From VXYL01 sp965243095 (GTDB lineage Bacteria; Pseudomonadota; Gammaproteobacteria; Pseudomonadales; Azotimanducaceae), in contig OZ251530.1 in NCBI GenBank assembly GCA_965243095.1, positions 2,232,001 to 2,296,000 of the forward strand: a stretch of 64,000 nt of DNA, written 5' to 3'. The position numbers and the translations under genes are program-made. The notes below the pieces were generated by a model. That model saw only the letters and a program-made list of their open reading frames with translations. It did no database searches and had not been told where the DNA came from. Each line of letters opens with the position of its first letter. The stretch's first letter is position 1. This document shows, piece after piece, positions 36,069 through 44,038 of this stretch.

Positions 36069-36905
36069 ATGGAGGCATATCGTGGCAAGTATGCGCCGCT
36101 GTTCCGACACCTCACGGAGTTTGGCGGCAACCGGTGGCGGGCGACGTTTCGGGAAGTCGAAGCCGTGCTGGATTTCCCGCTTCCGAAGTCGGCGCGGCAG
36201 CACTCCGCATGGTGGGCGAATGAGCAAGGCGGCGGTCACAGCCACGCCCGCGCTTGGCTGGCGGCCGGCTGGGGGACGAGTGAGGTGTCCTTGGCTACGC
36301 AGACGTTGGTGTTCGAGCGCGGGTCGGCCGTGTCGGCACCGGCTAGGCGTGATCGGGGAGCGCGACGGCGGGATCCCGTCCCGCCCGAACGCGGGGCGGC
36401 GAGGGACATGAGCCGCGCCGTGCCCGCTGCCGACACCGCCGAGGTGCTCACGTTGGACGGTCAGACGTTCCGGTTCGTCGCATGCATCTCGCCGGAGGCG
36501 GGGCCGGACGGCAAACCGCTGGAATATATGCCGCAACGAAGATATGGCCATGCGGCGTCCACGCCGCTGAACCGCCACGGCGACGGCCCATTCTGCCGGT
36601 TCTCAGTGCCGGGGTTGCCGGCCGCCTCGGGCGTGTACGCGGCTACCGTCGCGCAGGACCTCGTCTATGTCGGCGAGGCAACGGACTTGCAGCGACGCTG
36701 GGGGCCTTCCGGCTACGCGCGAATCCAGCCGCGCAACTGCTTCAAGCGTGGCCAATCCACCAACTGCAAGGTCAACCACCGCATCTTGTTGGCGGCGCAG
36801 GACGGGTTGGCGGTGCGCCTGTGGATTCGCCAAACCGCAAGCCCGCGCTCGCTCGAGGAGCGGTTGATCGCCAAGTTGGCACCGCCTTGGAACGACCAAC
36901 GGTGA
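36069..36905 (+). CDS. DUF7662-like/GIY-YIG nuclease fusion
   Basis: This 278-residue protein has two parts. Residues 1-70 (KYAPLFRHLTEFGGNRWRAT, then EVEAVLDFPLPKSAR and ARAWLAAGW) match a small domain I recall as DUF7662. After a basic low-complexity linker, residues 165-278 form a GIY-YIG nuclease: GVYAATVAQDLVYVGEATDLQRRW with the two Tyr and the Arg, and a Glu in LEERLIAKLAPPW. The first motif reads GVY...VYVG. The ATG at 36069 has AAGAAGGGG upstream; the open frame extends further 5' but without similarity. It sits between two rpn copies, a typical place for defence-type cargo. The preceding 289 bp hold an inverted repeat GTTGACA/TGTCAAC (35852-35882) and no gene. Confidence 0.7.
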   Translation: MEAYRGKYAPLFRHLTEFGGNRWRATFREVEAVLDFPLPKSARQHSAWWANEQGGGHSHARAWLAAGWGTSEVSLATQTLVFERGSAVSAPARRDRGARRRDPVPPERGAARDMSRAVPAADTAEVLTLDGQTFRFVACISPEAGPDGKPLEYMPQRRYGHAASTPLNRHGDGPFCRFSVPGLPAASGVYAATVAQDLVYVGEATDLQRRWGPSGYARIQPRNCFKRGQSTNCKVNHRILLAAQDGLAVRLWIRQTASPRSLEERLIAKLAPPWNDQR

Positions 36906-36983
36906 ATCCGTGGCACCGTGCATCTGCCCGTCGGCCGCACCGGAGTGCTGCAACGGGCTTGAAGGCAACGTCCGCAGGGTGTT

Positions 36984-37520
36984 TCACCAGTCGCTCGCCT
37001 GCCTAGCGATGCTGATCAGGCGCTCCACGTCGGCCCGCTTGAGGCCCTTTGGCTCGTGGATCGCTTGGTTCCGAATCCAGCGGGCCTTGTGCAGACGGGT
37101 CGCCACCGGCTCTCTAGCGCGATTGATGAGTGTTTCGAGCGAGTCGTCCCTCCCGGTGGTTCCGGGCGAACCGAACCGCTGACCGACCAGTCGCTCGAAC
37201 TCGATGCCGGCGATCTGACCGGCAAGCTCCACGTCTGTGGCCAGCAGGCTCTCGGCGATGGCCAGCTTGCTCTTTTCGGAGAACAGATGCACGGTGAGGT
37301 TGCGGGTCTGAAGCTGCAGCAGCAGGACGTCGCCCCGATAGCTCTCTTCCAACGCATCACGTTGACGCCGAGGCAGAAGCTTGTCCTCTAGGACACCCAC
37401 TTGCAGCGCCCAAAGGGCCATTTCAACGTCCGCGATCCTGGTGAAGCTGTGCTGCTCCGCGACTTCTCGAAGCGCTTTCAGATAGGCGTCGTTGGTCGGA
37501 GGTGGCAGATTCGCCACCAC
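36984..37520 (-). CDS. Uncharacterised protein with HEPN-like RX4H motif
   Basis: This 178-residue, mainly helical protein is of no family I can name. Near the C-terminus it has RNQAIH (Arg150 to His155), the R-x4-H pattern of HEPN ribonucleases, in a helix-rich context (LHKARWIRNQAIHEPKGL). HEPN proteins are common toxins and defence effectors, but one motif is weak evidence. The start is a GTG at 37520, immediately beside the leader of rpn copy 2 on the other strand. It has no partner gene. Confidence 0.5.
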   Translation of the reverse strand: MVANLPPPTNDAYLKALREVAEQHSFTRIADVEMALWALQVGVLEDKLLPRRQRDALEESYRGDVLLLQLQTRNLTVHLFSEKSKLAIAESLLATDVELAGQIAGIEFERLVGQRFGSPGTTGRDDSLETLINRAREPVATRLHKARWIRNQAIHEPKGLKRADVERLISIARQASDW

Positions 37521-37548
37521 GCCGGCGAACGGCCTACCAGAGGCGGCC

Positions 37549-37646
37549 GTGTGCGATTTTTCCTACAAGAACACTGGGCGACTTCTCCTTCAAATCCGAG
37601 AGAAAACCAGCATACATGGACGTTGCGGACGGCTACCGTGGCGCCC
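37549..37646 (+). repeat. Conserved leader of rpn copy 2
   Basis: This is the second copy of the leader block, nearly identical to that of copy 3 and differing from copy 1 mainly in the stretch after TTTTTCCTAC. In this copy the reading frame stays open through the leader. Confidence 0.75.
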
Positions 37647-38705
37647 ATGGACAACGACGGCATCCACAAGTTCGCCCACGGGCACCGCGAGGTGTTCGTC
37701 GACATGCTGCGCCTGGTCGCCCCGGCGCTGGAGGCGGAGTTCGACTTCGACCGGGCGGCGCCGCTGCCGGCGGCCTACGTCCGGCCCGCCGGCGGCCGCC
37801 ACAAGCAGCGCTTCGGCGACATCGCGGGGCGTGTGCCGGCGCGGGGCGGCGGCGCGGATCTGGTGGTCGTGGTGGAGTTCCAAAGCACGGTGAAGCGGGA
37901 CATGGCGCGGCGCATGCGCGAGTACGGACGCATGGCGCGCGAGCGCCCGGTCGCACCCGGGAGCGGGCCGCCGGCGCTGCTGCCCGTGGTTCTGTACAAC
38001 GGCAGCCGGCGCTGGACAGCATCCGGTGCCGTAACCGAGTTGCCGGCGTCCTGGTCCGCGGCGACGCAGTTGGTTCTTGCGCCGTTCCAAGGATGGGACT
38101 ATGTTTTGCAGTCGTTGGAGCAACTGCGGTCGAGCGGCGATTTGGGGCGCCTGCCGCCGGACAACCGGGCGGCGGCGACGCTGCGGCTGCAGGCGGAGCG
38201 GATGCCGGCGGAGCTGCTGGCGCGGTTTCGCTTGGAGTGGTCGCGCTTCGCGGGCGAGGAGAACGCGGCGACGCGGCGGGTGCTGCACACTTGGACCGGC
38301 GCGTTGCTGACGCACTTGGGCGGCGCCGAGTCCGCGCTGCCGGCGTTGGCGGAGTTGGAAGGGCTGAAAGGAGGAACAGACATGGCAACGGTATCGGAGG
38401 CGCTGTTCGACGAGTGGTTCGCGGGCGTTCGCGCCCAGCATGTGGCCGAGGGCATCGAGCAAGGCGTCGAACGGGGCATCGAGCAGGAGCGCGCCCGCGG
38501 CTTGGCGCGGCTGCGGCGCCAGGCCGCGATCAAGTTCGGCGCGGGGACGGCCGAGCGGCTGTCGGCTGTGCTCTCCGCGGCCGGGCCTCGGTCGATGGAG
38601 CGCGTGGGCGACCGGGTGAGCGACTGGATAGTGGAGTGCGAGCGCGGCGAGGATCTGCTCTCGCGCGTGTCCGCGCTGGTGGGGAACGGCGGCGCCGAGG
38701 GTTGA
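37647..38705 (+). CDS. Rpn/YhgA-like PD-(D/E)XK nuclease, copy 2 (intact)
   Basis: This 352-residue paralogue of copy 1 is nearly identical along most of its length at both DNA and protein level. The core FGDIAGRVP and VVVEFQSTV keep the catalytic Asp, Glu and Gln. It differs by a few substitutions around the middle (ATELPASW region) and by a shorter GIExG repeat (GIEQGVERGIEQE), which looks like loss of repeat units. The internal AGGAGG and ATG at 38369-38384 are intact. The near-identity implies recent duplication or gene conversion. Confidence 0.87.
   Translation: MDNDGIHKFAHGHREVFVDMLRLVAPALEAEFDFDRAAPLPAAYVRPAGGRHKQRFGDIAGRVPARGGGADLVVVVEFQSTVKRDMARRMREYGRMARERPVAPGSGPPALLPVVLYNGSRRWTASGAVTELPASWSAATQLVLAPFQGWDYVLQSLEQLRSSGDLGRLPPDNRAAATLRLQAERMPAELLARFRLEWSRFAGEENAATRRVLHTWTGALLTHLGGAESALPALAELEGLKGGTDMATVSEALFDEWFAGVRAQHVAEGIEQGVERGIEQERARGLARLRRQAAIKFGAGTAERLSAVLSAAGPRSMERVGDRVSDWIVECERGEDLLSRVSALVGNGGAEG
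38382..38705 (+). CDS. Predicted RpnS-like short product of rpn copy 2
   Basis: The internal ATG, seven bases after AGGAGG, gives 107 residues in the same frame as the full gene. The product lacks the nuclease core and is eight residues shorter than that of copy 1 because of the contracted GIExG repeat. In known Rpn antitoxins the repeat-length region affects function, so the difference may matter for cross-inhibition between copies. Confidence 0.6.
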   Translation: MATVSEALFDEWFAGVRAQHVAEGIEQGVERGIEQERARGLARLRRQAAIKFGAGTAERLSAVLSAAGPRSMERVGDRVSDWIVECERGEDLLSRVSALVGNGGAEG

Positions 38706-38832
38706 ATCGCCGCCGTGCGCGTAAGGTCGCGTACAACCACCACGACGCGGCATCCGCCAACCGCGCACGGGCGTACGATACGTCGCCCACATGGGCTGAC
38801 CCGGCGAAGGCGGGGTCGCTCGACCCTGACGC

Positions 38833-39183
38833 CTAGACAGTAGCAAGGTCGCGCCGCCCGAGGTCGGACTTGGCGAAGAAGCGGACTATCGGGAAGCCCA
38901 GATCGTCCTCCACATCCCGCCACGCCCGGGCGACGATGTCGGACTGCACGCGCAGGAGTCGTCCTCCGCCTTTCAACTGCTCGAACTCGGCATCGTAGAT
39001 GATGTGTACTTCTACGACGGGGGAGCCGTCGTCGAAGCCGGGCCTCGTCCGAACATTGACCCTGAGCATCTTGACGCCGGCGAAATGGCGCTGGAACGCC
39101 TCCTCGGCGATCTCGCGTATCTGCTGCTCGTTCACCTCGAAATCTCCTCTAAGTTCAGAAAGGTCGTCGCCGGAATAATACAT
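38833..39183 (-). CDS. Small protein paired with a HEPN gene, putative antitoxin
   Basis: This 116-residue protein of unknown family has an acidic N-terminus (YYSGDDLSELRGDFEVNEQQ) and a mixed alpha/beta remainder (VEVHIIYDAEFEQL, VARAWRDVEDDLGFPIVRFF). It lacks the GSxxxG/DxD motif of MNT antitoxins. The ATG at 39183 lies within the last codons of the HEPN gene (29-bp overlap), so translation is coupled. The arrangement suggests a toxin-antitoxin pair in which this is the partner of the HEPN protein. That is inference. Confidence 0.55.
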   Translation of the reverse strand: MYYSGDDLSELRGDFEVNEQQIREIAEEAFQRHFAGVKMLRVNVRTRPGFDDGSPVVEVHIIYDAEFEQLKGGGRLLRVQSDIVARAWRDVEDDLGFPIVRFFAKSDLGRRDLATV

Positions 39184-39625
39184 GGACGGCGAAAGTGCGA
39201 AGTTGCTGCCTGTCCGCTTGCTCCAGCTGCGCGATGGCGTCCTCCGCCTCATTAATGGCGGCGAGCACATCCAGCTTCTCGTACCGCGCCTCAAGCGCGT
39301 AGTCCGCCCGGTGCCGCAAATCCTGCAAGGCGACGAATGTATTGGCGAAGCCTTGGATCTGGTACGCGAATCTGGACATCGCTTGCTTGTTCCCGCAGGC
39401 CTTCCTGGCGCTGCCGTGCTCCAAGGCGCGGTACACCTGATGCCAAGCCTCGTTGCGGCGTCTGCCAACAAGCGAATCGGCGGCGACGCGGGCCAGGCGG
39501 TGGAACATCGCGTAGTACGCGGTGCTGACCGCACGGCGAAGGTTGGCTTGCGCCGGCCTCCGGCGGCTGAGTTCCGTCAGGCCGCGGGCGGCTTCTATCA
39601 AATCACGCGAGTTCACGGCGCACAT
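39155..39625 (-). CDS. HEPN-domain protein
   Basis: This 156-residue helical protein has the HEPN hallmark STAYYAMFHRLARVAADSL in its second helix and RNEAWH (Arg57 to His62), the catalytic R-x4-H pattern of HEPN RNases. RHRADYALEARYEKLD is a further typical stretch. HEPN toxins cleave RNA and are usually paired with an antitoxin; the downstream overlapping gene is the candidate. The start is placed at the ATG at 39625 (a GTG follows three codons later). It lies on the minus strand between rpn copies 2 and 3. Confidence 0.7.
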   Translation of the reverse strand: MCAVNSRDLIEAARGLTELSRRRPAQANLRRAVSTAYYAMFHRLARVAADSLVGRRRNEAWHQVYRALEHGSARKACGNKQAMSRFAYQIQGFANTFVALQDLRHRADYALEARYEKLDVLAAINEAEDAIAQLEQADRQQLRTFAVHVLFRRRPF

Positions 39626-39774
39626 CCTCCCAATGCCGGTGCTGGCGTCGTCTAGCTGAAGCAGCCACGATACCCGGTCCGAAGTGGAAGATCTGCGCGA
39701 AATCGCCCCGTCCGCTTGTGCGACATTCGCCATCCTTCGCATCAAGGATGTCGAGGACCTCATGCGACCGGGTC

Positions 39775-39873
39775 GTGTGCGATTTTTCCTACAGGAACAC
39801 TGGGCGACTTCTCCTTCAAATCCGAGAGAAAACCAGCATACATGGACGTTGCGGACGGCTACCGTGGTGCGCC
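39775..39873 (+). repeat. Conserved leader of rpn copy 3
   Basis: This is the third copy of the leader block, almost identical to that before copy 2, ending at the ATG at 39874. Confidence 0.75.
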
Positions 39874-40885
39874 ATGGACAACGACGGCATCCACAAGTTC
39901 GCCCACGGCCACCGCGAGGTGTTCGTCGACATGCTGCGCCTGGTCGCCCCGGCGCTGGAGGCGGAGTTCGACTTCGCGCGGGCGGCGCCGCTGCCGGCGG
40001 CCTACGTCCGGCCCGCCCGCGGCCGCCACAAGCAGCGCTTCGGCGATATCGCGTGGCGTGTGCCGGCGCGGCGCGGGGGCGCGGACCTGGTGGTCGTGGT
40101 GGAGTTCCAGAGCACGGTGAGACTGGACATGGCGCGGCGCATGCGCGAGTACGAACGCATGGCGCGCGAGCGTCCGGTCGCGCGCGGGAGCGGGCCGCCG
40201 GCGCTGCTGCCCGTCGTCCTTTACAACGGCAGCCAACGCTGGACGGCATCCGGTGCCGTAACCGAGTTGTCGGCGTTCTGGCCCGCGGCGACGCAGTTGG
40301 TTCTTGCGCCGTTCCAAGGATGGGACTATGTTTTGCAGTCGTTGGAGCAACTGCGGTCGAGCGGCGATCTGGCGCGCCTGCCGATGGACAACCGGGCGGC
40401 GGCGACGTTGCGGCTGCAGGCGGAGCGGATGCCGGCGGAGCTGCTGACGCGTTTCGGCGGGAATGGGTGTGCTTCGCGGGCGAGGAGAACGCGGGAACGC
40501 GACGGGTGCTGCATGTTTGGGCCGGCGCGTTGCTGGCGGACACGGACAGCGCCGACTCCAAGCTGAAACGAACATGGCAACGGTATCGCAGGCGCTTTAC
40601 GCCGAATGGTTGGCGGGTGTTCGCGCCGAGCACTTGGCCGAGGGCATCGAGCAGGGCACCGAACAGGAGCGCACCCGCGGCTTGGCGCGGCTGCGACGGC
40701 AGGTGGCGATCAAGTTCGGCGCGGCAACGGCCGAGCGGCTGACGGCGGTGCTCGCCGCCGCCGGCGCGCAGTCGCCGGCGCACTTGGTCGACCGGGTGAG
40801 CGACTGGGTAGTGGAGTGCGAGCGTGGCGAGGATCTGCTCTCGCGGGTGTCCGCGCTGGTGGGGAACGGCGGCGCCGAGGGTTGA
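39874..40885 (+). pseudogene. Rpn-like nuclease, copy 3 (frameshifted)
   Basis: The first 190 or so codons match copies 1 and 2, with the catalytic region FGDIAWRVP and VVVEFQSTV. Near 40450 one G is missing (ACGCGTTTC against GCGCGGTTTC in the other copies), throwing the frame off inside the AELLxRF segment. The natural frame reappears as FRREWVCFAGEEN and is lost again near 40565, where a deletion removes the segment with the internal AGGAGG. The last 310 bp are in one frame to a normal stop. Full-length nuclease cannot be made, though the nuclease core could be produced as a truncated protein. Confidence 0.85.
40574..40885 (+). CDS. RpnS-like 3' frame of rpn copy 3, ribosome-binding site lost
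   Basis: The frame from the internal ATG (MATVSQALYAEWLAGVRAEH) remains open for 103 codons with normal C-terminal residues (SDWVVECERGEDLLSRVSALV). The AGGAGG seen in the other copies is deleted and only GAAACGAAC precedes the ATG. Expression is therefore doubtful. Its intact frame may be selection for an antitoxin-like product or just recent decay. Confidence 0.4.
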   Translation: MATVSQALYAEWLAGVRAEHLAEGIEQGTEQERTRGLARLRRQVAIKFGAATAERLTAVLAAAGAQSPAHLVDRVSDWVVECERGEDLLSRVSALVGNGGAEG

Positions 40886-40957
40886 ATCGGCACCGTGCGT
40901 GTGCCGTTCAATCGCGCATCGCGATCTTGCCGCTTTGTTCTTCCTCAAGTTCGATAC

Positions 40958-41440
40958 GAGTACGCACGGCGACCGGAAAGCCACCGTGCCGCCACTTCCG
41001 CAGGGTTTGGAAGCGGCGTTGGAAGACCTTCGCGATGCGCCCGCCGAAGCGAAGGATGAAGGCTATCCGCAACCCACACAGTTGTCCTTGTCCAACGCCG
41101 AGCGGATCCTGCGCCAAATGCATGCTGTTCCCCACTCGCCCAACCTTCGGAGGATCTAGGACGCGGCGTCTTTCCAGTGGCACCGCCCGCCGGTCTCGCA
41201 GATCCGTTCCCACACCGCCTTTCTCGAAAAACCCGGCAGCCCGACCATATCGGTCGATCGACTCGGCGTCGCGCCTATTGCGGACGCGCTTGATCACGCA
41301 CGGGATGTGGCGTTCGACGCGAAAGGTCCTGGGCCGTTATCAATGCGGAACAGGCCGCGCCCTCGGGGCGTCGGGTATAGGCGACGCCGCTGCCGGACAA
41401 CCCGTTCCATGCAGACATTGAGCTTCCAGATTCGGCCCAA
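40958..41440 (+). pseudogene. Possible decayed small gene between rpn remnants
   Basis: The frame TVPPLPQGLEAALEDL, then YPQPTQLSLSNAERILRQM (about 40985-41130) resembles the start of a small conserved hypothetical protein with an AERILRxM helix. It stops at 41157-41159. Short, frame-scrambled similarities (VAFDAKGPG, VGYRRRR, LPDNPF) continue to about 41440, as expected of a broken gene. The resemblance is from memory and weak. Nothing else is seen in this stretch. Confidence 0.3.
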
Positions 41441-41793
41441 GAGGAGCGAGAAAGGGCTGAAAGGAGGAACGGACATGACAACGGTAGGCGCGTCTGGGCA
41501 AGTGGTTCGCGGAAGTTCGCGCCGCGCATGTGGTCGAGGGCGTGGAGCAGGCGCGCACACGCGGCTTGGCGCGATTGTAACAGCAGCGCGCCCGCGGCTT
41601 CGCACGGCTGCGACGAAAGGTGGCGATCAAGTTCGGCGAACAGACGGCCGAGCGGCCGTCAACGCTGCTTGGCACCGGCATCGCTGCCGAGCGGATGGAA
41701 CGCCTGAGCGACTGGATAGTGGAGTGCGAGCGTGGCGAGGACTCGCTTGCGCGGGTGTCCGCGTTGGTGGGCAACGGCGATGCGGAAAGCTGA
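41440..41793 (+). pseudogene. Rpn-like copy 4, 3' remnant only
   Basis: From GAAAGGGCTGAAAGGAGGAA onward this matches the 3' third of the other copies, including AGGAGG (41462-41467) and the internal ATG (41475). The nuclease part is absent. The reading frame is broken: KWFAEVRAAHVVEGVEQ is out of frame with the ATG, and a TAA follows ARL near 41580. The last part (ARLRRKVAIKFGEQTAE to VSALVGNGDAES) is open to the usual stop. It is a dead fragment that preserves the boundary of the short gene. Confidence 0.75.
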
Positions 41794-41876
41794 ATCGGTT
41801 GGTTCAGCGTCTCATCGGAGCGTGGCCCAGATTTCTTCGACAATGAACTGTCGATCAAGCGTCGGTTGAGGCTGTT

Positions 41877-42155
41877 TTAGGGCAACCGCCACGCTTCAGG
41901 ACTCCACATCACGGGCCAGCCGCAAAGCGAAGTGCCTCTCCATTGCGATAAAAGCGTGAACTCGCGAGGTGCCTCGCCATCACATTCCAGAGTCAAGTAG
42001 CGAACGTGCGGCCCGGAAAGCAGGAAGTCCGGCGGGAACTCCCGCACTTGCGTTGCCAAGCGCTTGAACGCTCCCCTCGGCAGCGGCAGGCGGACGATGT
42101 TGGTCGCCCAACCCATCAACTCGCGCAGGTCTTCGTCGTTAGCGCTTTGCTCCAT
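41877..42155 (-). CDS. Hypothetical protein
   Basis: This 92-residue acidic to neutral protein (EDLRELMGWATNIVRLPLPRG, later VRYLTLECDGEAPREFTLL) has no recognisable family. It has a good ATG and no overlap with other genes. It sits on the minus strand inside the rpn region. It could be an orphan antitoxin or immunity-type gene, but nothing in the sequence shows that. Confidence 0.4.
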   Translation of the reverse strand: MEQSANDEDLRELMGWATNIVRLPLPRGAFKRLATQVREFPPDFLLSGPHVRYLTLECDGEAPREFTLLSQWRGTSLCGWPVMWSPEAWRLP

Positions 42156-42355
42156 GGCTCCATTGCCTAGCGTCGTCGCTCGCTAGGCGTTGCCGGCCGC
42201 CGTGTTCACCGTCCAAATAACGACAATAGCAGATTGTCCGCGAACACGGGGTGCGGACAACCGGCCTGGTAGCAGGCGGCGATCACGCGCTGCGCGCCAC
42301 TGCCCTCAGCCCGAACGCACGCTGTGCTTCGGCGGCGTTCCTGCGAGAGAAGAAG

Positions 42356-42485
42356 TTACGCGGCCCGCTCCACCTCGAACGTGGCGATGTTGCGGGCCTC
42401 CCGGCTGAACTCCACGCCGATTAGGTGGATGGAACGGCCGGGCCGCGGTGCTTGTCCGCGTAGCCTTTCTCCTTCGCCTGCGCCG
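42356..42485 (-). pseudogene. 3' remnant of an AAA-ATPase/PD-(D/E)XK gene
   Basis: On the minus strand, EKGYADKHRG and, in another frame, HLIGVEFSREARNIATFEVERAA before a stop match the last 40 or so residues of the intact gene at 52460-54043 (KGYADKYRAAGHPIHLIAVE, then FSKDSRNIVAFEVKPA). A frameshift separates the two pieces and everything upstream is missing. The region was evidently once occupied by a relative of that ATPase. The rest of 42156-42500 holds nothing I can support. Confidence 0.65.
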
Positions 42486-42500
42486 GAGCCCTCAGCCGGG

Positions 42501-42600
42501 GTGTGCGCTTTTTCCTACAGGATGTTGGTGCGAATTCTGCCTTAAAATCGAGAGAAATGCCGTATCCAAGCGCCGTCACGAACCTCTACCGTATCGCGGC
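42501..42600 (+). repeat. Diverged leader of rpn copy 5
   Basis: GTGTGCGCTTTTTCCTACAG and, later, AAAATCGAGAGAAATGCCGT correspond to the leader blocks of copies 1-3 but with many changes, in line with copy 5 being the most diverged member. Confidence 0.6.
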
Positions 42601-42921
42601 ATGGACAACGACGGCATCCACAAGTTCGGCTACGGGCACCGCGACCTGTTCGCGGACCTGATGTGGCTGGTCGCCCCAGATCTGGCGGCGGAACTGGACT
42701 TCGCGCGGGCGGAGGAGCTGCCCGCGGCCTACGTCCAGCCGGCGCGCGGCCGCTTCACCCAACGCTTCGGCGACATCGCGTGGCGCGTGCCGCGCCGCCG
42801 CGACGGCGAGGGCGGCAACGGGCCGGAAATGGTGGTTCTCATCGAGTATCTATGTTGCAACGGGTCTTTGAGCAAAGCCTCCTTTGCTGGTCATGCTTCC
42901 AGTAGTTCCACCTTGCGAAGT

Positions 42922-44038
42922 TCAGGCGGGAGTTGGGAGCGGAGGGGCGAGGCCGCCGCTCGGCTGGCGGCTGGCGGAGGCGCCGGAGGATGGCGGCTGG
43001 CACTTCGGGCCTTGGCTGCGGTCGCCAAGGCTCCCTTCGCCAACGCCCGAAGTGCCGCCGGCGTCCCCGGTCGCTTCCGGCAGCGGCGTGTTGTGCTGGC
43101 CGCCCGCTCTGGGGGTCCAGAGCCGGTCGTCGCGGAGCAGCACGTTGGCGAGCAGGAGCAGCTTGCGCATGACGGCCACCAAGGCGACCTTCCCCGACTT
43201 GCCGTCGGCGACCATCCGCCGGTGCTTGGCGGCCATGTCGGGGTTGAAGCGGATGGCGCTCAGCGCCGCCATGTGGAGCAGCCGCCGCACCCGCGCGCGG
43301 CCGCCCTTGATGTAGCCGCGGCCCTTCCAGTTCCCCGACTCGCGCGCCATCGGCGCCACCCCGCCAGGCTGGCCGCGGCCTTGGCGTCGAGCCGGCCCAG
43401 TTCCGGCATGTCGACGACGAGTCCGGCGACGGTGACCGGGCCGAGTCCGGGAATGGAGGCCAGCACCTCGGCGCGCCGCGCCAGCGCCGGTCGGCCGCCA
43501 GCAGCTGGCCGATGCGGGCGTCCAAGGCTTTGATCTGGCGGTCGATCTGCGCCAGCCGGTTGCGGTTCTGCCGCCGGAGCAGCTTTTCGCGGACGTGCGT
43601 CCGGCGGTTCAGCGCCGCGACGCGGTCCTTGACCAGCCCGTCGCGCGCCGTGGCCAGCTCGTCGAGGTCGCGCAACGCCGGCGAGCGCGGCTCCACCTGC
43701 CGCAGCGGCAGCGCCCGGCCCATCGCGGCGAGCATCCGCGCGTCCACCGCGTCCGTCTTGGCCTCCTCGCCCAGCGCCTGCGCGAAGCGCCTCGCCCGCG
43801 CCGCGTTCACCCGCGCCAGCCGCAGCCGGCCGGCCAGCGCCTCCTCGAGGCCGCGGTGGTAGTGGCCGGTGGACTCGTAGACCACCAACGGGTCCGCCGG
43901 CGCGATCCACGCGGCGAAGTCCTCGAAGCCCTTGGCGTCGTTGCCGAAGCGCTTCGCGTCGCCGTCCGCCCGCCAGGCGTCCAGGTGCGTCTTCGAGATG
44001 TCCACGCCGACGGCGGCGTCTCCGTTATGATTGGCCAT
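42922..44038 (-). pseudogene. IS110-family transposase, two frameshifts
   Basis: The N-terminal DEDD part is intact: VGVDISKTHLDAWRADGD, VVYESTGHYHRGLEEAL and AKTDAVDARMLAAMG hold the expected acidic residues. Near 43490 one base is missing and the frame moves to LARRAEVLASIPGLGPVTVA (the Transposase_20 region). Near 43360 a run of C (G on the coding strand) is one base short, and the frame moves again to APMARESGNWKGRGYIKGGR and the catalytic-serine region onward. Repaired, the protein would be of ordinary family length. The start is the ATG at 44038. Both lesions lie in GC-rich runs, so sequencing error is possible. Confidence 0.82.

Noticed and set aside
37401..37646. N-terminal extension of rpn copy 2
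   Set aside because: The open frame upstream of 37647 runs through the leader block and the antisense HEPN-like gene; the other copies have stops there and all align from MDNDGIHKF.
43352..43500. Programmed frameshifting in the IS110 transposase
   Set aside because: IS110 transposases are made from one frame; the two shifts lie in GC runs with no slippery heptamer, so mutation or sequencing error is more likely.
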